Assembly: GCF_025370785.1 (NCBI RefSeq)
Contig: NZ_JAMXFA010000010.1
Span: 101,921-165,920, forward strand
DNA from: Laspinema olomoucense D3b
GTDB taxonomy: Bacteria; Cyanobacteriota; Cyanobacteriia; Cyanobacteriales; Laspinemataceae
DNA length: 64,000 bases
Reading direction: 5' to 3'
A model generated the notes under the pieces. It had not been told where the DNA came from. It searched no databases and saw only the letters and a list, made by a program, of their open reading frames with translations. The translations under genes and the position numbers were made by a program. Position 1 is the first letter of the stretch; every line of letters starts with the position of its first letter. Of this stretch, positions 26,654 to 36,651 are shown piece after piece.

Positions 26654-29140
26654 TTACCGAGTGCTAGGCGAGACTAACGATCGCCCTTCTACACGATGTA
26701 CCACCACTTCCCCGGCTTCATCGAGGTCAATCAGTGCCGAATCCCCTTCATCTAGCCTTCCGGATAACATCGCTTCGGCTAAATGATCTTCCAACAAGCG
26801 CATAATGGCGCGGCGTAATGGTCGTGCACCGTAGCTGGGATTATACCCTTCTTCCACGACCCGCTGTTTGAAGCGATCGCTGATTTCTAGGGTAATCTGT
26901 TTCTCAACCAGGCGTTTTAACAAGTCCCGCAGCAGGATTTCTGCAATTTCTGTGACTTCATCCTTGGTCAACTGATGGAAGACAATAATCTCATCCAAAC
27001 GGTTGAGAAACTCAGGACGGAAGTAATTCTTCAGTTCTTCATTCACCAAGCTGCGAATTCGGTCATAGTGAGCTTCGGCGCGGTTATCGGCAAACTCAAA
27101 TCCGAGTCCACCGCCACCTTTTTCAATGACGCGAGACCCGATATTTGAGGTCATAATCAGCAGGGTATTCTTGAAGTCTACCACCCGACCTTTAGAATCG
27201 GTCAGCCGTCCATCTTCCAAGACTTGCAGCAACAGGTTAAACACATCCGGGTGTGCTTTCTCGATTTCGTCCAGGAGAATCACCGTATAAGGACGACGGC
27301 GCACTGCTTCTGTGAGTTGTCCCCCTTCGTCATACCCGACGAATCCCGGAGGGGAACCGATCAGTTTGGAGACGGTATGACGTTCCATGTATTCGGACAT
27401 ATCCAGGCGAATCATGGCGTCTTCTGATCCGAAGAAGTAAGCAGCTAAGGCTTTCGTGAGTTCCGTTTTACCCACGCCTGTCGGACCCGAGAAGATAAAG
27501 CTGGCGATCGGACGGTTGGGATTTTTTAAGCCAACTCGCGCACGACGAATGGCACGGGAAACGGCTTTAACCGCTTCTTCTTGACCGATTAACCGTTGAT
27601 GCAGGGTTTCTTCCATTAGCATCAGTTTCTCGGACTCGGATTCCGTGAGTTTGCTCACGGGGACGCTAGTCCAGAATGCCACAATTTGGGCGATATCTTC
27701 CCCGGTAACGACGAGATTTTTAGTATTTTGGACGTCCGCGTGCTCGTTTTTGATGCGTTGATCCAGTTCTTCCTCTAAGGTTAATTCGCGATCGCGCAAT
27801 TTGGAGGCTTTCTCAAACTCCTGAGCACGGACTGCTGCTTCTTTCTCTAACGTCACTTCCGTGAGTTGTTGTTTCAGTTCTCGCAGTACCGAGGGAGTTT
27901 TGCCATTCCGCAGACGCACTCGGGAACCCGCTTCATCAATCAAATCGATCGCCTTATCCGGTAAAAAGCGATCGGTAATATATCGTTCCGATAATTCCGC
28001 AGCAGCAACCAGCGCTTCATCAGAAATTGTCAATTTGTGATGTTCTTCATAACGAACTCGGACCCCCTGCAAAATCTCAATTGTCTCTTGGATTGTCGGT
28101 TCGCCAATGGTGACAGGTTGGAAGCGCCGTTCTAACGCTGCATCCCGTTCGATATGTTTGCGATACTCATCTAAGGTTGTCGCACCAATGCACTGAAACT
28201 CTCCCCGCGCCAATGCCGGTTTGAGCAGATTCGCTGCATCCATCCCACCTTCCACAGAACCTGCACCGACAAGAGTATGGATTTCATCAATCACCAGGAT
28301 GATATTCCCTGCTTGACGCACTTCCTCCATAATCATTTTGATGCGTTCCTCAAAATCTCCTCGGAAGCGGGTTCCAGCCAAGATTGACCCCATATCCAGG
28401 GTAAACACTCGTTTATCTTTGAGGGTTTCCGGAACATCCTGATTAGCGATGCGTTGTGCCAATCCTTCCGCCAGCGCAGTTTTACCCACACCCGGTTCCC
28501 CGACTAAGACGGGATTATTTTTGGTGCGACGTCCCAAAATTTGGATAATCCGCTCGATTTCTTTTGTCCGTCCCACCACGGGATCCAGAGTCCCTTCCAT
28601 CGCTTTTTCGGTCAGGTTGACCCCAAATTCGCTGAGTTGCAGGGCTTTTTGGGACCCAGGACCGCGACCCCGTTCGCCACCAAAAACGGCACCGGCGGGT
28701 GCAGGATTTTCCCCGACTCGTTTAATGACTTCTGCACGAACTCGTTCCAGGCTGACGCCGAGGTTTTCTAAAATTTTAAAAGCAACTCCTTCCCGGCTTT
28801 GGGTTAAGGCAAGCAGGAGGTGCTCTGTGGCGATGTATTGTTGTCCCAGTTGGCTGGCTTCGCGCAGGGACATTTCTAAAATGCTTTTACCGCGAGGGGT
28901 GAAGGGGATTTCCACCGGGACGAAGCCGCTGCCTCTGCCGATGATTTTTTCCACTTCTACCCGCGCTTTATTCAGGGTGACGCCTTCTGCTTTGAGGACC
29001 TGTGCGGCAATGCCAGTTCCTTCGGCAATTAATCCTAAGAGTAACTGCTCGGTGCCAACGAAGTTATGACCGAGGCGGCGAGCTTCCTGCTGCGCCAGCA
29101 TAATTGCTTTTATGGACTTTTCTGTGAAATACTCAAACAT
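26654..29140 (-). CDS. clpC: ATP-dependent Clp protease unfoldase subunit ClpC
   Basis: Hsp100 unfoldase that feeds substrates into the ClpP protease and is essential in cyanobacteria; its plastid homologues work in protein import and turnover at the inner envelope. Domains: Clp-N repeats (1-140), first AAA+ with GEPGVGKT (214-221) and LVIDEIHT, a UVR-type middle segment ([19 protein letters not shown], about 440-460), second AAA+ with GPTGVGKT (about 553), and a C-terminal [14 protein letters not shown] region. The start [22 protein letters not shown] and 828 residues match full-length cyanobacterial ClpC. Confidence 0.97.
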   Translation of the reverse strand: MFEYFTEKSIKAIMLAQQEARRLGHNFVGTEQLLLGLIAEGTGIAAQVLKAEGVTLNKARVEVEKIIGRGSGFVPVEIPFTPRGKSILEMSLREASQLGQQYIATEHLLLALTQSREGVAFKILENLGVSLERVRAEVIKRVGENPAPAGAVFGGERGRGPGSQKALQLSEFGVNLTEKAMEGTLDPVVGRTKEIERIIQILGRRTKNNPVLVGEPGVGKTALAEGLAQRIANQDVPETLKDKRVFTLDMGSILAGTRFRGDFEERIKMIMEEVRQAGNIILVIDEIHTLVGAGSVEGGMDAANLLKPALARGEFQCIGATTLDEYRKHIERDAALERRFQPVTIGEPTIQETIEILQGVRVRYEEHHKLTISDEALVAAAELSERYITDRFLPDKAIDLIDEAGSRVRLRNGKTPSVLRELKQQLTEVTLEKEAAVRAQEFEKASKLRDRELTLEEELDQRIKNEHADVQNTKNLVVTGEDIAQIVAFWTSVPVSKLTESESEKLMLMEETLHQRLIGQEEAVKAVSRAIRRARVGLKNPNRPIASFIFSGPTGVGKTELTKALAAYFFGSEDAMIRLDMSEYMERHTVSKLIGSPPGFVGYDEGGQLTEAVRRRPYTVILLDEIEKAHPDVFNLLLQVLEDGRLTDSKGRVVDFKNTLLIMTSNIGSRVIEKGGGGLGFEFADNRAEAHYDRIRSLVNEELKNYFRPEFLNRLDEIIVFHQLTKDEVTEIAEILLRDLLKRLVEKQITLEISDRFKQRVVEEGYNPSYGARPLRRAIMRLLEDHLAEAMLSGRLDEGDSALIDLDEAGEVVVHRVEGRSLVSPSTR

Positions 29141-29655
29141 GAGGATTTTTCCTGACTGTAAAGTTTTATGTAGTTCTGTCTTCTAAGGTATCTCAATTGG
29201 GGTACTGCGGGAGTGCAGACATCCGTAATCGGTCAGGAGTAGTAGCCGTCTGAGTGCCGATCGGCTCACCGGGGAGGGAGCATCGGTGGAGGGTTGATGG
29301 GGATGACGGTTCCTGAAAGAGGCCGCAGAGGCTCCTAGAGCTTAGGTTTACTCGATTCCCGAATCCGTGGTCAAGCAAGCTTCAAGGGTGAATACTACTG
29401 AGTTAGAACTATTCGGTTCAATGGGTTCAGTTCAAGTTTAAATGCTCCAGGGTATCTGTGCTAGGAAGTAAGCTAAGGTTTCTTGATATTGAACGATCTA
29501 TTTAGATTTTAACAAACAAGGGAGTCCCGGTGAAGGGGGGAAACTGCGGCGATCGCGATCGCACCACCCCATCCACCTACATCACTGGCGAACTGTTTTG
29601 TAGGATACATACTTAAAGTCATGGCTTCACCGAGGTTGACTAGGAGCGTAAACCG
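29141..29655. other. 515-bp gap upstream of clpC
   Basis: Divergent spacer between clpC and the small gene at 29656. No credible coding frame. It probably carries both promoters and a leader; short complementary blocks occur near 29195-29300, but no known regulatory RNA, CIRCE element or terminator was recognised. Confidence 0.35.
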
Positions 29656-29868
29656 ATGATTTCTGACATTATTAAGCAAGTATTACAAACAGGTTATTTA
29701 AGTGTTACAACCGAACACAAACTCCGTCTGATGTTTGAAAACTGTTCGACTTTAGAAGAATTGGATGCCTTAAGCGAGTTACAAGCGGCTATTTTATCAG
29801 GTCAGGTGACCCGAGATTTGTGTGTAACCGCTTATAAGGGTGGGTCTGTCTGCGTAGAGTCATTGTAA
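29656..29868 (+). CDS. Small conserved cyanobacterial protein
   Basis: 70 residues. The start MISDIIKQVLQTGYLSVTTE and the LEELDALSELQAAILSGQV motif are found in small uncharacterised cyanobacterial proteins; the pattern is of two helices with a leucine-rich surface. The ATG has AGGAG 9 bases upstream. The last 12 codons (AYKGGSVCVESL) lie in an inverted-repeat arm (GGGTCTGTCTG near 29840, complement near 29975), so the C-terminus may have been replaced by repeat sequence. No function is known. Confidence 0.72.
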   Translation: MISDIIKQVLQTGYLSVTTEHKLRLMFENCSTLEELDALSELQAAILSGQVTRDLCVTAYKGGSVCVESL

Positions 29869-30054
29869 CCTGCCCACACCGATACAGAGTGGGGGGTTAC
29901 CTGCACAAAACTATCCCAATCCGAGCTAAATTTTCCTCAATCTTTCTCTTCGTTCCCAGACAGACCCTAGGGATGCGCTATAGGAGGTTCTGCCTCCTCC
30001 TCCCTTACAAGGGTAGGTTGTTTACGGGGTAATTTTTCTCAAGTTTTGGGGCTT

Positions 30055-30102
30055 ATTCCCCTCCTTTGGAGGGGTGCCCCGGAGGGGCGGGGTGGTAAAT
30101 TC
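30055..30102 (-). repeat. Inverted copy of the family-4 unit
   Basis: Inverted, variant copy of the 42-bp unit of the array at 30171-30316 (ATTCCCCTCC ... GGCGGGGTGG). Surrounded by gene-free DNA. Confidence 0.75.
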
Positions 30103-30170
30103 TAGCTAGTGAGCAGGTATTGATCTATGCTTCTTTACTCAAAAGTATCTGTCTGTTTCAAATCAAGAAA

Positions 30171-30316
30171 CCACCCCGTCCCTTCGGGACACCCCTCCAC
30201 AGGAGGGGAATTCCACCCCGTCCCTTCGGGACACCCCTCCACAGGAGGGGAATTCCACCCCGTCCCTTCAAGAAACCACCCCGTCCCTTCGGGACACCCC
30301 TCCCTTGGAGGGGAAT
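30171..30316 (+). repeat. Tandem array of a 42-bp palindromic unit
   Basis: Two full units start at 30171 and 30213 (period 42); a partial unit starts at 30255 and a variant at 30276. Each unit contains the hairpins CCCGTCCCTTCGGGAC and CCCCTCC-ACA-GGAGGGG. Open frames that cross this array in several frames on both strands are repeat artefacts. About 440 bp of gene-free DNA follows to the next gene. Confidence 0.9.
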
Positions 30317-30590
30317 ATGCCTGTATCCTCCGCCAGATAAAGCGATTGAACAAGGCAAAAAATAATTGGGTTCGGAGAATGACACAGCCCTACCAAGACA
30401 CAGGGGAGGGGACCGGAAGTCCTCTTACTTTTAGGGAAATTACGATGAACGTAAAAAATATACCCTTATAAGCCTCCTCCTCCCCCCTCCACCACTGGAT
30501 CATAGGCTCACCTCCCCAAAAATCGCCAAAAATTTTTCCAACCCAGCTTGAAGACTGTGCATAATTTTTCCACACCTCTCCTAGTAACTG
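30317..30590. other. Gene-free spacer
   Basis: Between the repeat array and the structured leader of the PPC-domain gene. Mixed composition; no conserved open frame, terminator or clear promoter seen. Confidence 0.4.
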
Positions 30591-30604
30591 ATTAGAGAGC
30601 GATC

Positions 30605-30742
30605 GGACATCGGCGGTAGTCCCTGTCTACCCATGAGACAGCCTGCTGCACCGACGCACCGGAGAACCCTGAATTGGGGTTTTTAAGGGGCGATCGCACC
30701 TCAAGAGGAGCCAGAGGTCCAAACCCGCATCTGTCTTATCCC
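30605..30742 (+). promoter_or_regulatory. Structured leader, possible ydaO/c-di-AMP-type riboswitch (weak)
   Basis: Some blocks fit the ydaO class in order: CACCGGAGAACCCTGAATTGGGGT (30657-30680) compared with the core GGGGAACC...GGGGT, then GGTCCAAACCCGCATCTG (30717-30734) compared with ...GAACCCGTCAGC. A GGTAG/CTACC hairpin lies at 30615-30631. The highly conserved CAGCTAAC end is not present and one G of the first motif is missing, so this could be a derived copy or a chance match. In cyanobacteria this class often precedes genes of cell-wall or exported proteins, as here. Confidence 0.28.
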
Positions 30743-30756
30743 CAGGGAAAGCACCG

Positions 30757-32412
30757 ATGCCGACCTCACCTCCTCAGAACCCTCTAATTGTTCAACACTT
30801 TGACCAGAGGTCAATTATGGCAGTCAACTTAGCCGATTTAAACTTTTATCGCGCAGTCAACCCCGATTTAGGCGGTTTAAACGACCCTCAAGCCTTCCAA
30901 CATTTGCTCAACAATGGACTCAACGAAGGACGAGTTTTTTCCCCCTACATCGACCTCAATTTGTATCGCGCCGTCAATACAGACTTAGCCGCAGCCGGAT
31001 TAACCAGCAACCGGCAATTGTACGACCATTTACAAAATGCCGGAGTAGCAGAAGGACGGAGTTTTTCCCCCGTTTTTAATGCCAATTTCTACCGCGCCGC
31101 CAATCCAGATTTAGCCGCTGCCGGACTGAATAACGAGCAACTTTTGGACCATTTTCGAGCCTCCGGCATCAACGAAGGACGAGCCTCCGCACCGAATTTT
31201 TCCGTGAGTTTTTATCTTGCCGCCAACCCCGATTTACGAGCAGCCGGTTTCAACTTCCAACAGGCACTCCAACACTATGTATTTGCCGGAATGCGCGAAG
31301 GACGAACTGCTGCACCAGGCGGTCCCGTTGCGCCGCCACCCCCGCCACCACCACCCGCAGCAGTAGCACCAGGCACTACTCCCGAAACAGCAGGAAATCT
31401 AGGCATTCTGACTGGAACACGGACTTTCAATGACTTTGTAGGCAATTCTGATCTCAATGATTACTACCGCTTCACCCTTGACCAAGTTAAGGATTTCGAT
31501 CTAGTTGTAGGAGGAATGACTCAAAATGCAAACATTGCGCTATATATTGGAGAGCAAAAAGTAGATGGTTCGGTTGGTTTGGGTAAATTGATAGGTGGTT
31601 CTACACGTTCTGGTACAGAGGAAGAATCGATTAGCCGTAGCTTAGGTGCAGGGACTTATTTTGTTCGAGTCTTTCCTTATCAAAGCTTTTACAGTAATAA
31701 CAATGACACGAGATACACTTTAAGATTGACCGCTACCCCCAGTGGCATCGGAGATATAGCGGGTAATACTCCGCGTGATGCCTTTAACATGGGGGTGTTG
31801 AATGGAACCCAAATTTTCACTGACTTTGTAGGGAATGTCGATCTAGATGATTACTACCGCTTCACCCTTGATCAAGTCCAGGATTTTAATCTAGTCCTAG
31901 GAGGGAGGACTCAAGATGCACCTGTTCAGTTATATTTTGGAGAGCAAAAAGTAGATGGTTCGTTTGGTTTGGGTCAATTGATAGATGGTTCTGCAAGATT
32001 TGGTGAGCCAGACTCGATTAGCCGTACCTTAGGTGCCGGGACTTATTTTGTTCGAGTCTATCCTCGTGGGGGCTTTTCCGGTGGTCATACTTCTGACACA
32101 AAATACACTTTAAGACTAAGTACGGGTGGTGGCAATACACCGCAAAATTCCAGAACAATGGAATTGAGTGAAACCGCAATTTCCCCAGTTGACAACGACC
32201 CACTTATCAATAACAGCACTTTCACCAATGCCAATGAGTCAGCCATTCAAACTTTCACAGCAAATGGGAGTGATTTGACTGGTGGATTGGGGAATGCCAC
32301 GGCTAATTTACTCGTCAATGAATCCTTTACCGGAGGGAAAGACTTCACCAGCCTGTTAGCAACTAACCCGGTGGAAACTCCTGATTTTAGTCAAGGGTTG
32401 GCTTTAATTTAG
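30757..32412 (+). CDS. Large protein with four NPDL repeats and two PPC domains
   Basis: 551 residues. The N-terminal 186 residues hold four repeats of about 41 residues of the form FYRA(V/A)NPDL...HL...G..EGR, known from cyanobacterial extracellular proteins. A Pro-rich linker (190-206, VAPPPPPPPPA) leads to two bacterial pre-peptidase C-terminal domains (about 208-327 and 335-450), each with DDYYRFTLDQV and TYFVRV and YTLRL motifs, and a polar tail. No signal peptide is evident, so type I secretion is possible. An in-frame ATG at 30817 (AGAGG upstream) is an alternative start. A binding or adhesion role is inferred. Confidence 0.75.
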   Translation: MPTSPPQNPLIVQHFDQRSIMAVNLADLNFYRAVNPDLGGLNDPQAFQHLLNNGLNEGRVFSPYIDLNLYRAVNTDLAAAGLTSNRQLYDHLQNAGVAEGRSFSPVFNANFYRAANPDLAAAGLNNEQLLDHFRASGINEGRASAPNFSVSFYLAANPDLRAAGFNFQQALQHYVFAGMREGRTAAPGGPVAPPPPPPPPAAVAPGTTPETAGNLGILTGTRTFNDFVGNSDLNDYYRFTLDQVKDFDLVVGGMTQNANIALYIGEQKVDGSVGLGKLIGGSTRSGTEEESISRSLGAGTYFVRVFPYQSFYSNNNDTRYTLRLTATPSGIGDIAGNTPRDAFNMGVLNGTQIFTDFVGNVDLDDYYRFTLDQVQDFNLVLGGRTQDAPVQLYFGEQKVDGSFGLGQLIDGSARFGEPDSISRTLGAGTYFVRVYPRGGFSGGHTSDTKYTLRLSTGGGNTPQNSRTMELSETAISPVDNDPLINNSTFTNANESAIQTFTANGSDLTGGLGNATANLLVNESFTGGKDFTSLLATNPVETPDFSQGLALI

Positions 32413-32530
32413 GGTTGTCATTAATCTAACTGAACTGGAGGGAGAATTGAAAAATTGACCCTCCATCAGGATTGAGAGTCGGCGAGATTGGGGTAAAATA
32501 ATATGAGCTAATCCTCACCCCCTGACGCCG

Positions 32531-33751
32531 ATGTTACCGAGTGACTTGCTGAGTCATCGCATGAATGGAGAGACGATTGTTCCCAAGCGATTGGAGATTA
32601 ACCCCAAAAACTTGGCGATCGCCTCTCAATTGATTACCTGTTTCCAAGAAGCAGTTGGCTGTCCCCAAAGTGAACTCGATCGCCAACTTCATGAGATGGA
32701 AGGAGATGGCACTGACTACCGCATCAAACGGGGACTCGCTCATATTTTAAAAGGGAGTTTAAGCACCTTTGAGGTCATTTCTCCCCTGGAACCCATTGAA
32801 TTGCGTCAGCGCGTTTTTACAGCAGCAGCAGAAACAGTTCCCAGTAAAGAAGGAACTCAACTCACCCTAGAAAAACTCGCAACTCAATTAAGTCAAGAAT
32901 TAGAACGGGAGGTTCTCCCCCTGCACATTCAATCCGGATTATATGCGGATTTAAACGAGAATAAAATCCTCACTGAATTTGATGCACCCAACCCAGAATT
33001 ATTACTCCATCGTTACAACGTCTCCCAAGTGCAAGGGGTATTTTATCGCGCCACTCATTTATTAATCAACGCCCATCGCAATGACCCTGGGGAATATAAA
33101 CTGTTATTCAAGTATTTGAAATTATTTCAATTAATGGCTTATATAGAAGGAGATGCCGACTGCGGATTTACCATTACCATTGATGGTCCAACCAGCTTAT
33201 TTAAACCCAGTACCCGCTATGGATTAGCCATTGCCAAACTCTTACCTGCATTACTGCACGTCACCAAATGGAGTTTGGACGCCACCCTGCAAAGTCGCGA
33301 CCCCTACACCGGCGACTGGAAAACTGGACGATTTACCCTAGATTCAGACTGTGGATTAGTTAGTCATTATCCTCCCGGTAAGCCTTATGATAGTATGTTA
33401 GAAGCCTCATTTGTCAGTCGTTGGGATTCCACTAAAACGGAATGGAAGTTAGAGCGCGAGGTAGATTTAATTCCCATTCCCGGCAGCGTGATGATTCCCG
33501 ATTTTCGCCTGGTTCATCCCGATGGCAGAACGTTTTTATTAGAAATAGTCGGTTATTGGCGTCCGGAGTATTTGCAAAAGAAATTTGCTCAGGTGAGGAA
33601 GTCTCAACGGAATGATTTGATTTTAGCGATTTCCGAACGGTTGAATTTAGAAAAAGCCGGGATTAATTTAAAGGAAGTGACAGTTCCGATGGTGTGGTTT
33701 AAGGATAAATTGCAGCCGAAACAGGTGTTAGAGGTGTTGGAATCAGAGTGA
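32531..33751 (+). CDS. DUF790 (Bax1-type) nuclease-like protein
   Basis: 406 residues. The C-terminal block VMIPDFRLVHPDGRTFLLEI, followed by GYWRPEYLQKKFAQV and ILAISERLNLEKAG, is the conserved part of DUF790. In archaea, DUF790 proteins (Bax1) pair with XPB helicase and act as a nuclease; the D and E-I segment fits a PD-(D/E)XK-like site. The N-terminal half (LLHRYNVSQVQGVFYRA, KLLFKYLKLFQLMAYIE) also matches the family. No XPB-like helicase is adjacent here, so the partner, if any, is elsewhere. The gene is followed by a repeat-rich gap. Confidence 0.8.
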   Translation: MLPSDLLSHRMNGETIVPKRLEINPKNLAIASQLITCFQEAVGCPQSELDRQLHEMEGDGTDYRIKRGLAHILKGSLSTFEVISPLEPIELRQRVFTAAAETVPSKEGTQLTLEKLATQLSQELEREVLPLHIQSGLYADLNENKILTEFDAPNPELLLHRYNVSQVQGVFYRATHLLINAHRNDPGEYKLLFKYLKLFQLMAYIEGDADCGFTITIDGPTSLFKPSTRYGLAIAKLLPALLHVTKWSLDATLQSRDPYTGDWKTGRFTLDSDCGLVSHYPPGKPYDSMLEASFVSRWDSTKTEWKLEREVDLIPIPGSVMIPDFRLVHPDGRTFLLEIVGYWRPEYLQKKFAQVRKSQRNDLILAISERLNLEKAGINLKEVTVPMVWFKDKLQPKQVLEVLESE

Positions 33752-33768
33752 TGAAAATGTTGAAAAAA

Positions 33769-33990
33769 CCCCGCACCCTAAAGGGTGGGGCTATACGGAC
33801 AAAGCCCGCACTTCGACCCTTCGACTAGCTCAGGGCAGGCTGGACTCAGCACAGGCCTGCGCGGGCTGATTTATTGTTAGAATAAGTGATAAAATTCTAC
33901 TGAATCCGGATTTTAAAGCCTGTTTTCTGTTTAGCCTGCGGAGGCAGGCTTTGTCCGTGTAGCCCCACCCTTTAGGGTGTGGGTTTTTGT
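33769..33990. repeat. Inverted pair of family-1 repeats with nested insertion
   Basis: Copy A: 33769-33809 (CCCCGCACCCTAAAGGGTGGGG, TATACGGAC, AAAGCCCGC) is interrupted by 45 bp (33810-33854; CTTCGACCCTTCGACTAGCT...GGACTCAGCACAGG) before CCTGCGCGGGCT (33855-33866) resumes. Copy B runs in the opposite direction at 33933-33988. The outer hairpins face each other in the same way as the pair at 8665-8957, so this is a second MITE-like locus. Copy B ends about 20 bases before the next start codon. Confidence 0.8.
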
Positions 33991-34007
33991 TTCTAACCCC
34001 AAAAACT

Positions 34008-34646
34008 ATGCTAGAGATTGTCCAACTAACTAATATCAATCATCCCGACTTTCAAGGTGCTTTACAAATCTACCTTGATTCTTTTCCTGCTTGTGAAAGG
34101 CAACCTCTTGAAATCCTGGAAACCCGATTATCAAATCAGCTTTATCAATGGTTTGTTGCTAAAGCGGATAACCAAGTCGTAGGAATTGCTTTACTTTACC
34201 CCCTGAAACCGACGAATTTTATCCTGCTGGACTATCTGGGGACCGATAAAAAATATCGCAGTCGAGGGATTGGTCGAATGTTGATGTCCCATCTCATTAA
34301 TCTGGTAAAAAGTCAGGAACATAACTTATTGATTGAGGTGGAAAATCCCCAGTTTTGCGAAGATTCAGAACAAGCAGAACGCCGGATTAAATTTTACCAA
34401 AATAATGGAGCAAAAGTTCTGCGATCGGTTCGATATCTTCTGCCGCCTTTATCAGGAGATGTGCCGACGGAGATGTTATTAATGATGGTTCCCGCAGAAT
34501 TGGGGGGTCAATTGCCAGGAAGTCTGGTTCAACAACTGATTGAACAAGTTTATCAGGAGATGTATGATCGCCCTTCGGAAGATGCACTTTTGCAGTCCTT
34601 TATTGAAGAAGTTCCGGATGTTGTCCAATTCGTGCATCTCTCCTAG
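34008..34646 (+). CDS. GNAT-family N-acetyltransferase
   Basis: Acetyl-CoA dependent N-acetyltransferase of about 212 residues. The fold signature is LVLLYPLKPTNFILLDYLGTDKKYRSRGIGRMLM-like: the acetyl-CoA binding RSRGIGRMLM segment is at about 85-94, preceded by the LDYLGTD strand and followed by LLIEVENP with the Q/ENP motif (about 110-117) and a FYQNNGAKVL strand. The substrate is unknown. The ATG at 34008 is chosen since an in-frame TTG upstream lies within the family-1 repeat. Next gene uvrC is 124 bp downstream. Confidence 0.83.
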   Translation: MLEIVQLTNINHPDFQGALQIYLDSFPACERQPLEILETRLSNQLYQWFVAKADNQVVGIALLYPLKPTNFILLDYLGTDKKYRSRGIGRMLMSHLINLVKSQEHNLLIEVENPQFCEDSEQAERRIKFYQNNGAKVLRSVRYLLPPLSGDVPTEMLLMMVPAELGGQLPGSLVQQLIEQVYQEMYDRPSEDALLQSFIEEVPDVVQFVHLS

Positions 34647-34770
34647 GGATTAAAAGTTAGGAGGGGAAATCCCTACCCCCTTCTATTCGGTGAGTTTCCC
34701 CATCCCGGGATACCTTTGCTAAAATAGAAAATCCAGGATGAATTCATCCCTATTTTATGCCTAAACTCTT

Positions 34771-36651
34771 ATGGAAACCACCCAACCTTTAACCCTGATT
34801 CAGGATTCAGAACGACTGGAAAATCGACTCAAGGAAATTCCCCCAGTTCCCGGGGTCTATTTGATGCGCGATCGCGATGATCGTATTCTCTATATTGGCA
34901 AGTCCAAAAAGCTGCGATCGCGAGTGCGGTCTTATTTTCGCGACTCCCAAAGTTTGAGTCAGCGGATTGAACGAATGGTGCAGCAAGTGGCGGATATTGA
35001 ATTCATCGTCACGGATACAGAAGCAGAAGCATTAGCATTAGAAGCAAATCTGGTTAAGCAGCATCAACCCTATTTTAATGTTCTCCTGAAAGATGATAAA
35101 AAATACCCCTATCTTTGCATTACTTGGTCGGAAACTTATCCGCGTATTTTTATTACCCGCAAGCGCAAGGCCGGAAGTGCTAAAGACCGCTATTATGGTC
35201 CTTATGTGGATGCGGGACTATTGCGGAGTACATTGCATCTAGTCAAGCAGATTTTCCCCTTGCGTCAGCGTCCGCAACCCCTATTTAAAGACCGACCTTG
35301 TTTGAATTATGATATCGGTCGATGTCCAGGGGTTTGTCAAGGATTAATTGATGCGGAAGACTATCGCAAAACCGTGCAAAAGGTGGCGATGATATTTCAA
35401 GGTCGGACCGAAGAATTACTGGATATTTTAAAGCAGCAAATGGAGGCGGCAGCGGAGGAGTTGAACTTTGAACAAGCGGGAAGACTTCGCGATCGCATTC
35501 AGGGGTTGCAGTCGCTTCATGCCGGTCAAAAAGTCTCCCTGCCAGATGATCGCCTGTCCCAAGATGCGATCGCACTTTCCAGCAATGGCGATCGCGCTTG
35601 TATCCAACTCTTCCAAGTTCGCGCCGGACAATTAGTCGGACGTTTGGGATTTGTGGCAGAAGCGCAAACTGCCGAACCTGGTGCGATTTTACAACGGGTG
35701 TTAGAGGAACATTACCGCAATGTAGACTCAGTGGAAATTCCCGCCGAAATTTTAGTGCAGCATGAATTACCCGAGGCGGAAATCTTGGGGGATTGGTTAA
35801 GCGATCGCAAAGGTCGCAAAGTCTCCATTCTCACACCTCAACGGCAAACCAAGGCGGAATTAATCGAGATGGTTGCCAAAAATGCCGACTATGAAATGGC
35901 GCGGATGCAAAAATTCAGCGATCGCAATGCTGAAGCAATGCAGGATTTAGCGGAACTTTTAGATTTGCCAGAGTTGCCACGGCGCATCGAAGGATATGAT
36001 ATTTCTCACGTCCAAGGGTCCGATGCCGTTGCCTCCCGCGTCGTCTTTATTGACGGACTCCCAGCAAATCAGCATTATCGCCGCTACAAAATCCGCAATC
36101 CCGAGGTTCAGTCGGGTCACTCCGATGACTTTGCCAGTCTTGCAGAAGTCCTGGGACGCCGATTCCGCGATGCGGGTAACCAAAAACGAGAAACGGGTAA
36201 AATTGAGAATAACCCGGATTGGCCGGATTTGGTGATGATTGATGGTGGTAAAGGTCAATTGTCGGCAGTGGTGGAAGTGTTGCGGGAGATGGATTTACTG
36301 GAAGATGTGCGAGTTGTGAGTTTAGCGAAACAGCGTGAGGAAATTTTTCAACCGGGAGAGTCCTTACCTGTACCCTCGGACCCGGAACAACCGGGGGTGC
36401 AATTGTTACGCCGATTGCGAGATGAAGCACACCGATTTGCGGTAACGTTTCACCGTCAACAACGCACGGAACGAATGCGGCGATCACGTTTAGATGAAAT
36501 TCCGGGGTTGGGATTTGAACGGCAAAAACAACTGTTAGCGCATTTCCATTCTCTGGATTATATTAGTATTGCCACGCCGGAACAATTGGCAGAAGTAGCG
36601 GGAATTGGTCCAAGGTTGGCACAGCAAATTTATGAGTATTTTCATCCATGA
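34771..36651 (+). CDS. uvrC: UvrABC system protein C (excinuclease)
   Basis: Nuclease of nucleotide excision repair that cuts on both sides of a lesion after recruitment by UvrB. Domains: GIY-YIG ([20 protein letters not shown], about 26-46) for the 3' cut, the UVR UvrB-binding helix ([20 protein letters not shown], about 215-240), the RNase H-like endonuclease ([14 protein letters not shown]-type block: [12 protein letters not shown] near 410) for the 5' cut, and C-terminal helix-hairpin-helix motifs ([27 protein letters not shown]). At 626 residues it is full length. Its stop overlaps the next gene's start by 4 bases. Confidence 0.97.
   Translation: METTQPLTLIQDSERLENRLKEIPPVPGVYLMRDRDDRILYIGKSKKLRSRVRSYFRDSQSLSQRIERMVQQVADIEFIVTDTEAEALALEANLVKQHQPYFNVLLKDDKKYPYLCITWSETYPRIFITRKRKAGSAKDRYYGPYVDAGLLRSTLHLVKQIFPLRQRPQPLFKDRPCLNYDIGRCPGVCQGLIDAEDYRKTVQKVAMIFQGRTEELLDILKQQMEAAAEELNFEQAGRLRDRIQGLQSLHAGQKVSLPDDRLSQDAIALSSNGDRACIQLFQVRAGQLVGRLGFVAEAQTAEPGAILQRVLEEHYRNVDSVEIPAEILVQHELPEAEILGDWLSDRKGRKVSILTPQRQTKAELIEMVAKNADYEMARMQKFSDRNAEAMQDLAELLDLPELPRRIEGYDISHVQGSDAVASRVVFIDGLPANQHYRRYKIRNPEVQSGHSDDFASLAEVLGRRFRDAGNQKRETGKIENNPDWPDLVMIDGGKGQLSAVVEVLREMDLLEDVRVVSLAKQREEIFQPGESLPVPSDPEQPGVQLLRRLRDEAHRFAVTFHRQQRTERMRRSRLDEIPGLGFERQKQLLAHFHSLDYISIATPEQLAEVAGIGPRLAQQIYEYFHP

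Noticed and set aside
30120-30471. Open frames rich in HPVPSGHPST or GTGWNSPPVEGCPE repeats
   Set aside because: They are translations of the 42-bp repeat array in several frames on both strands.
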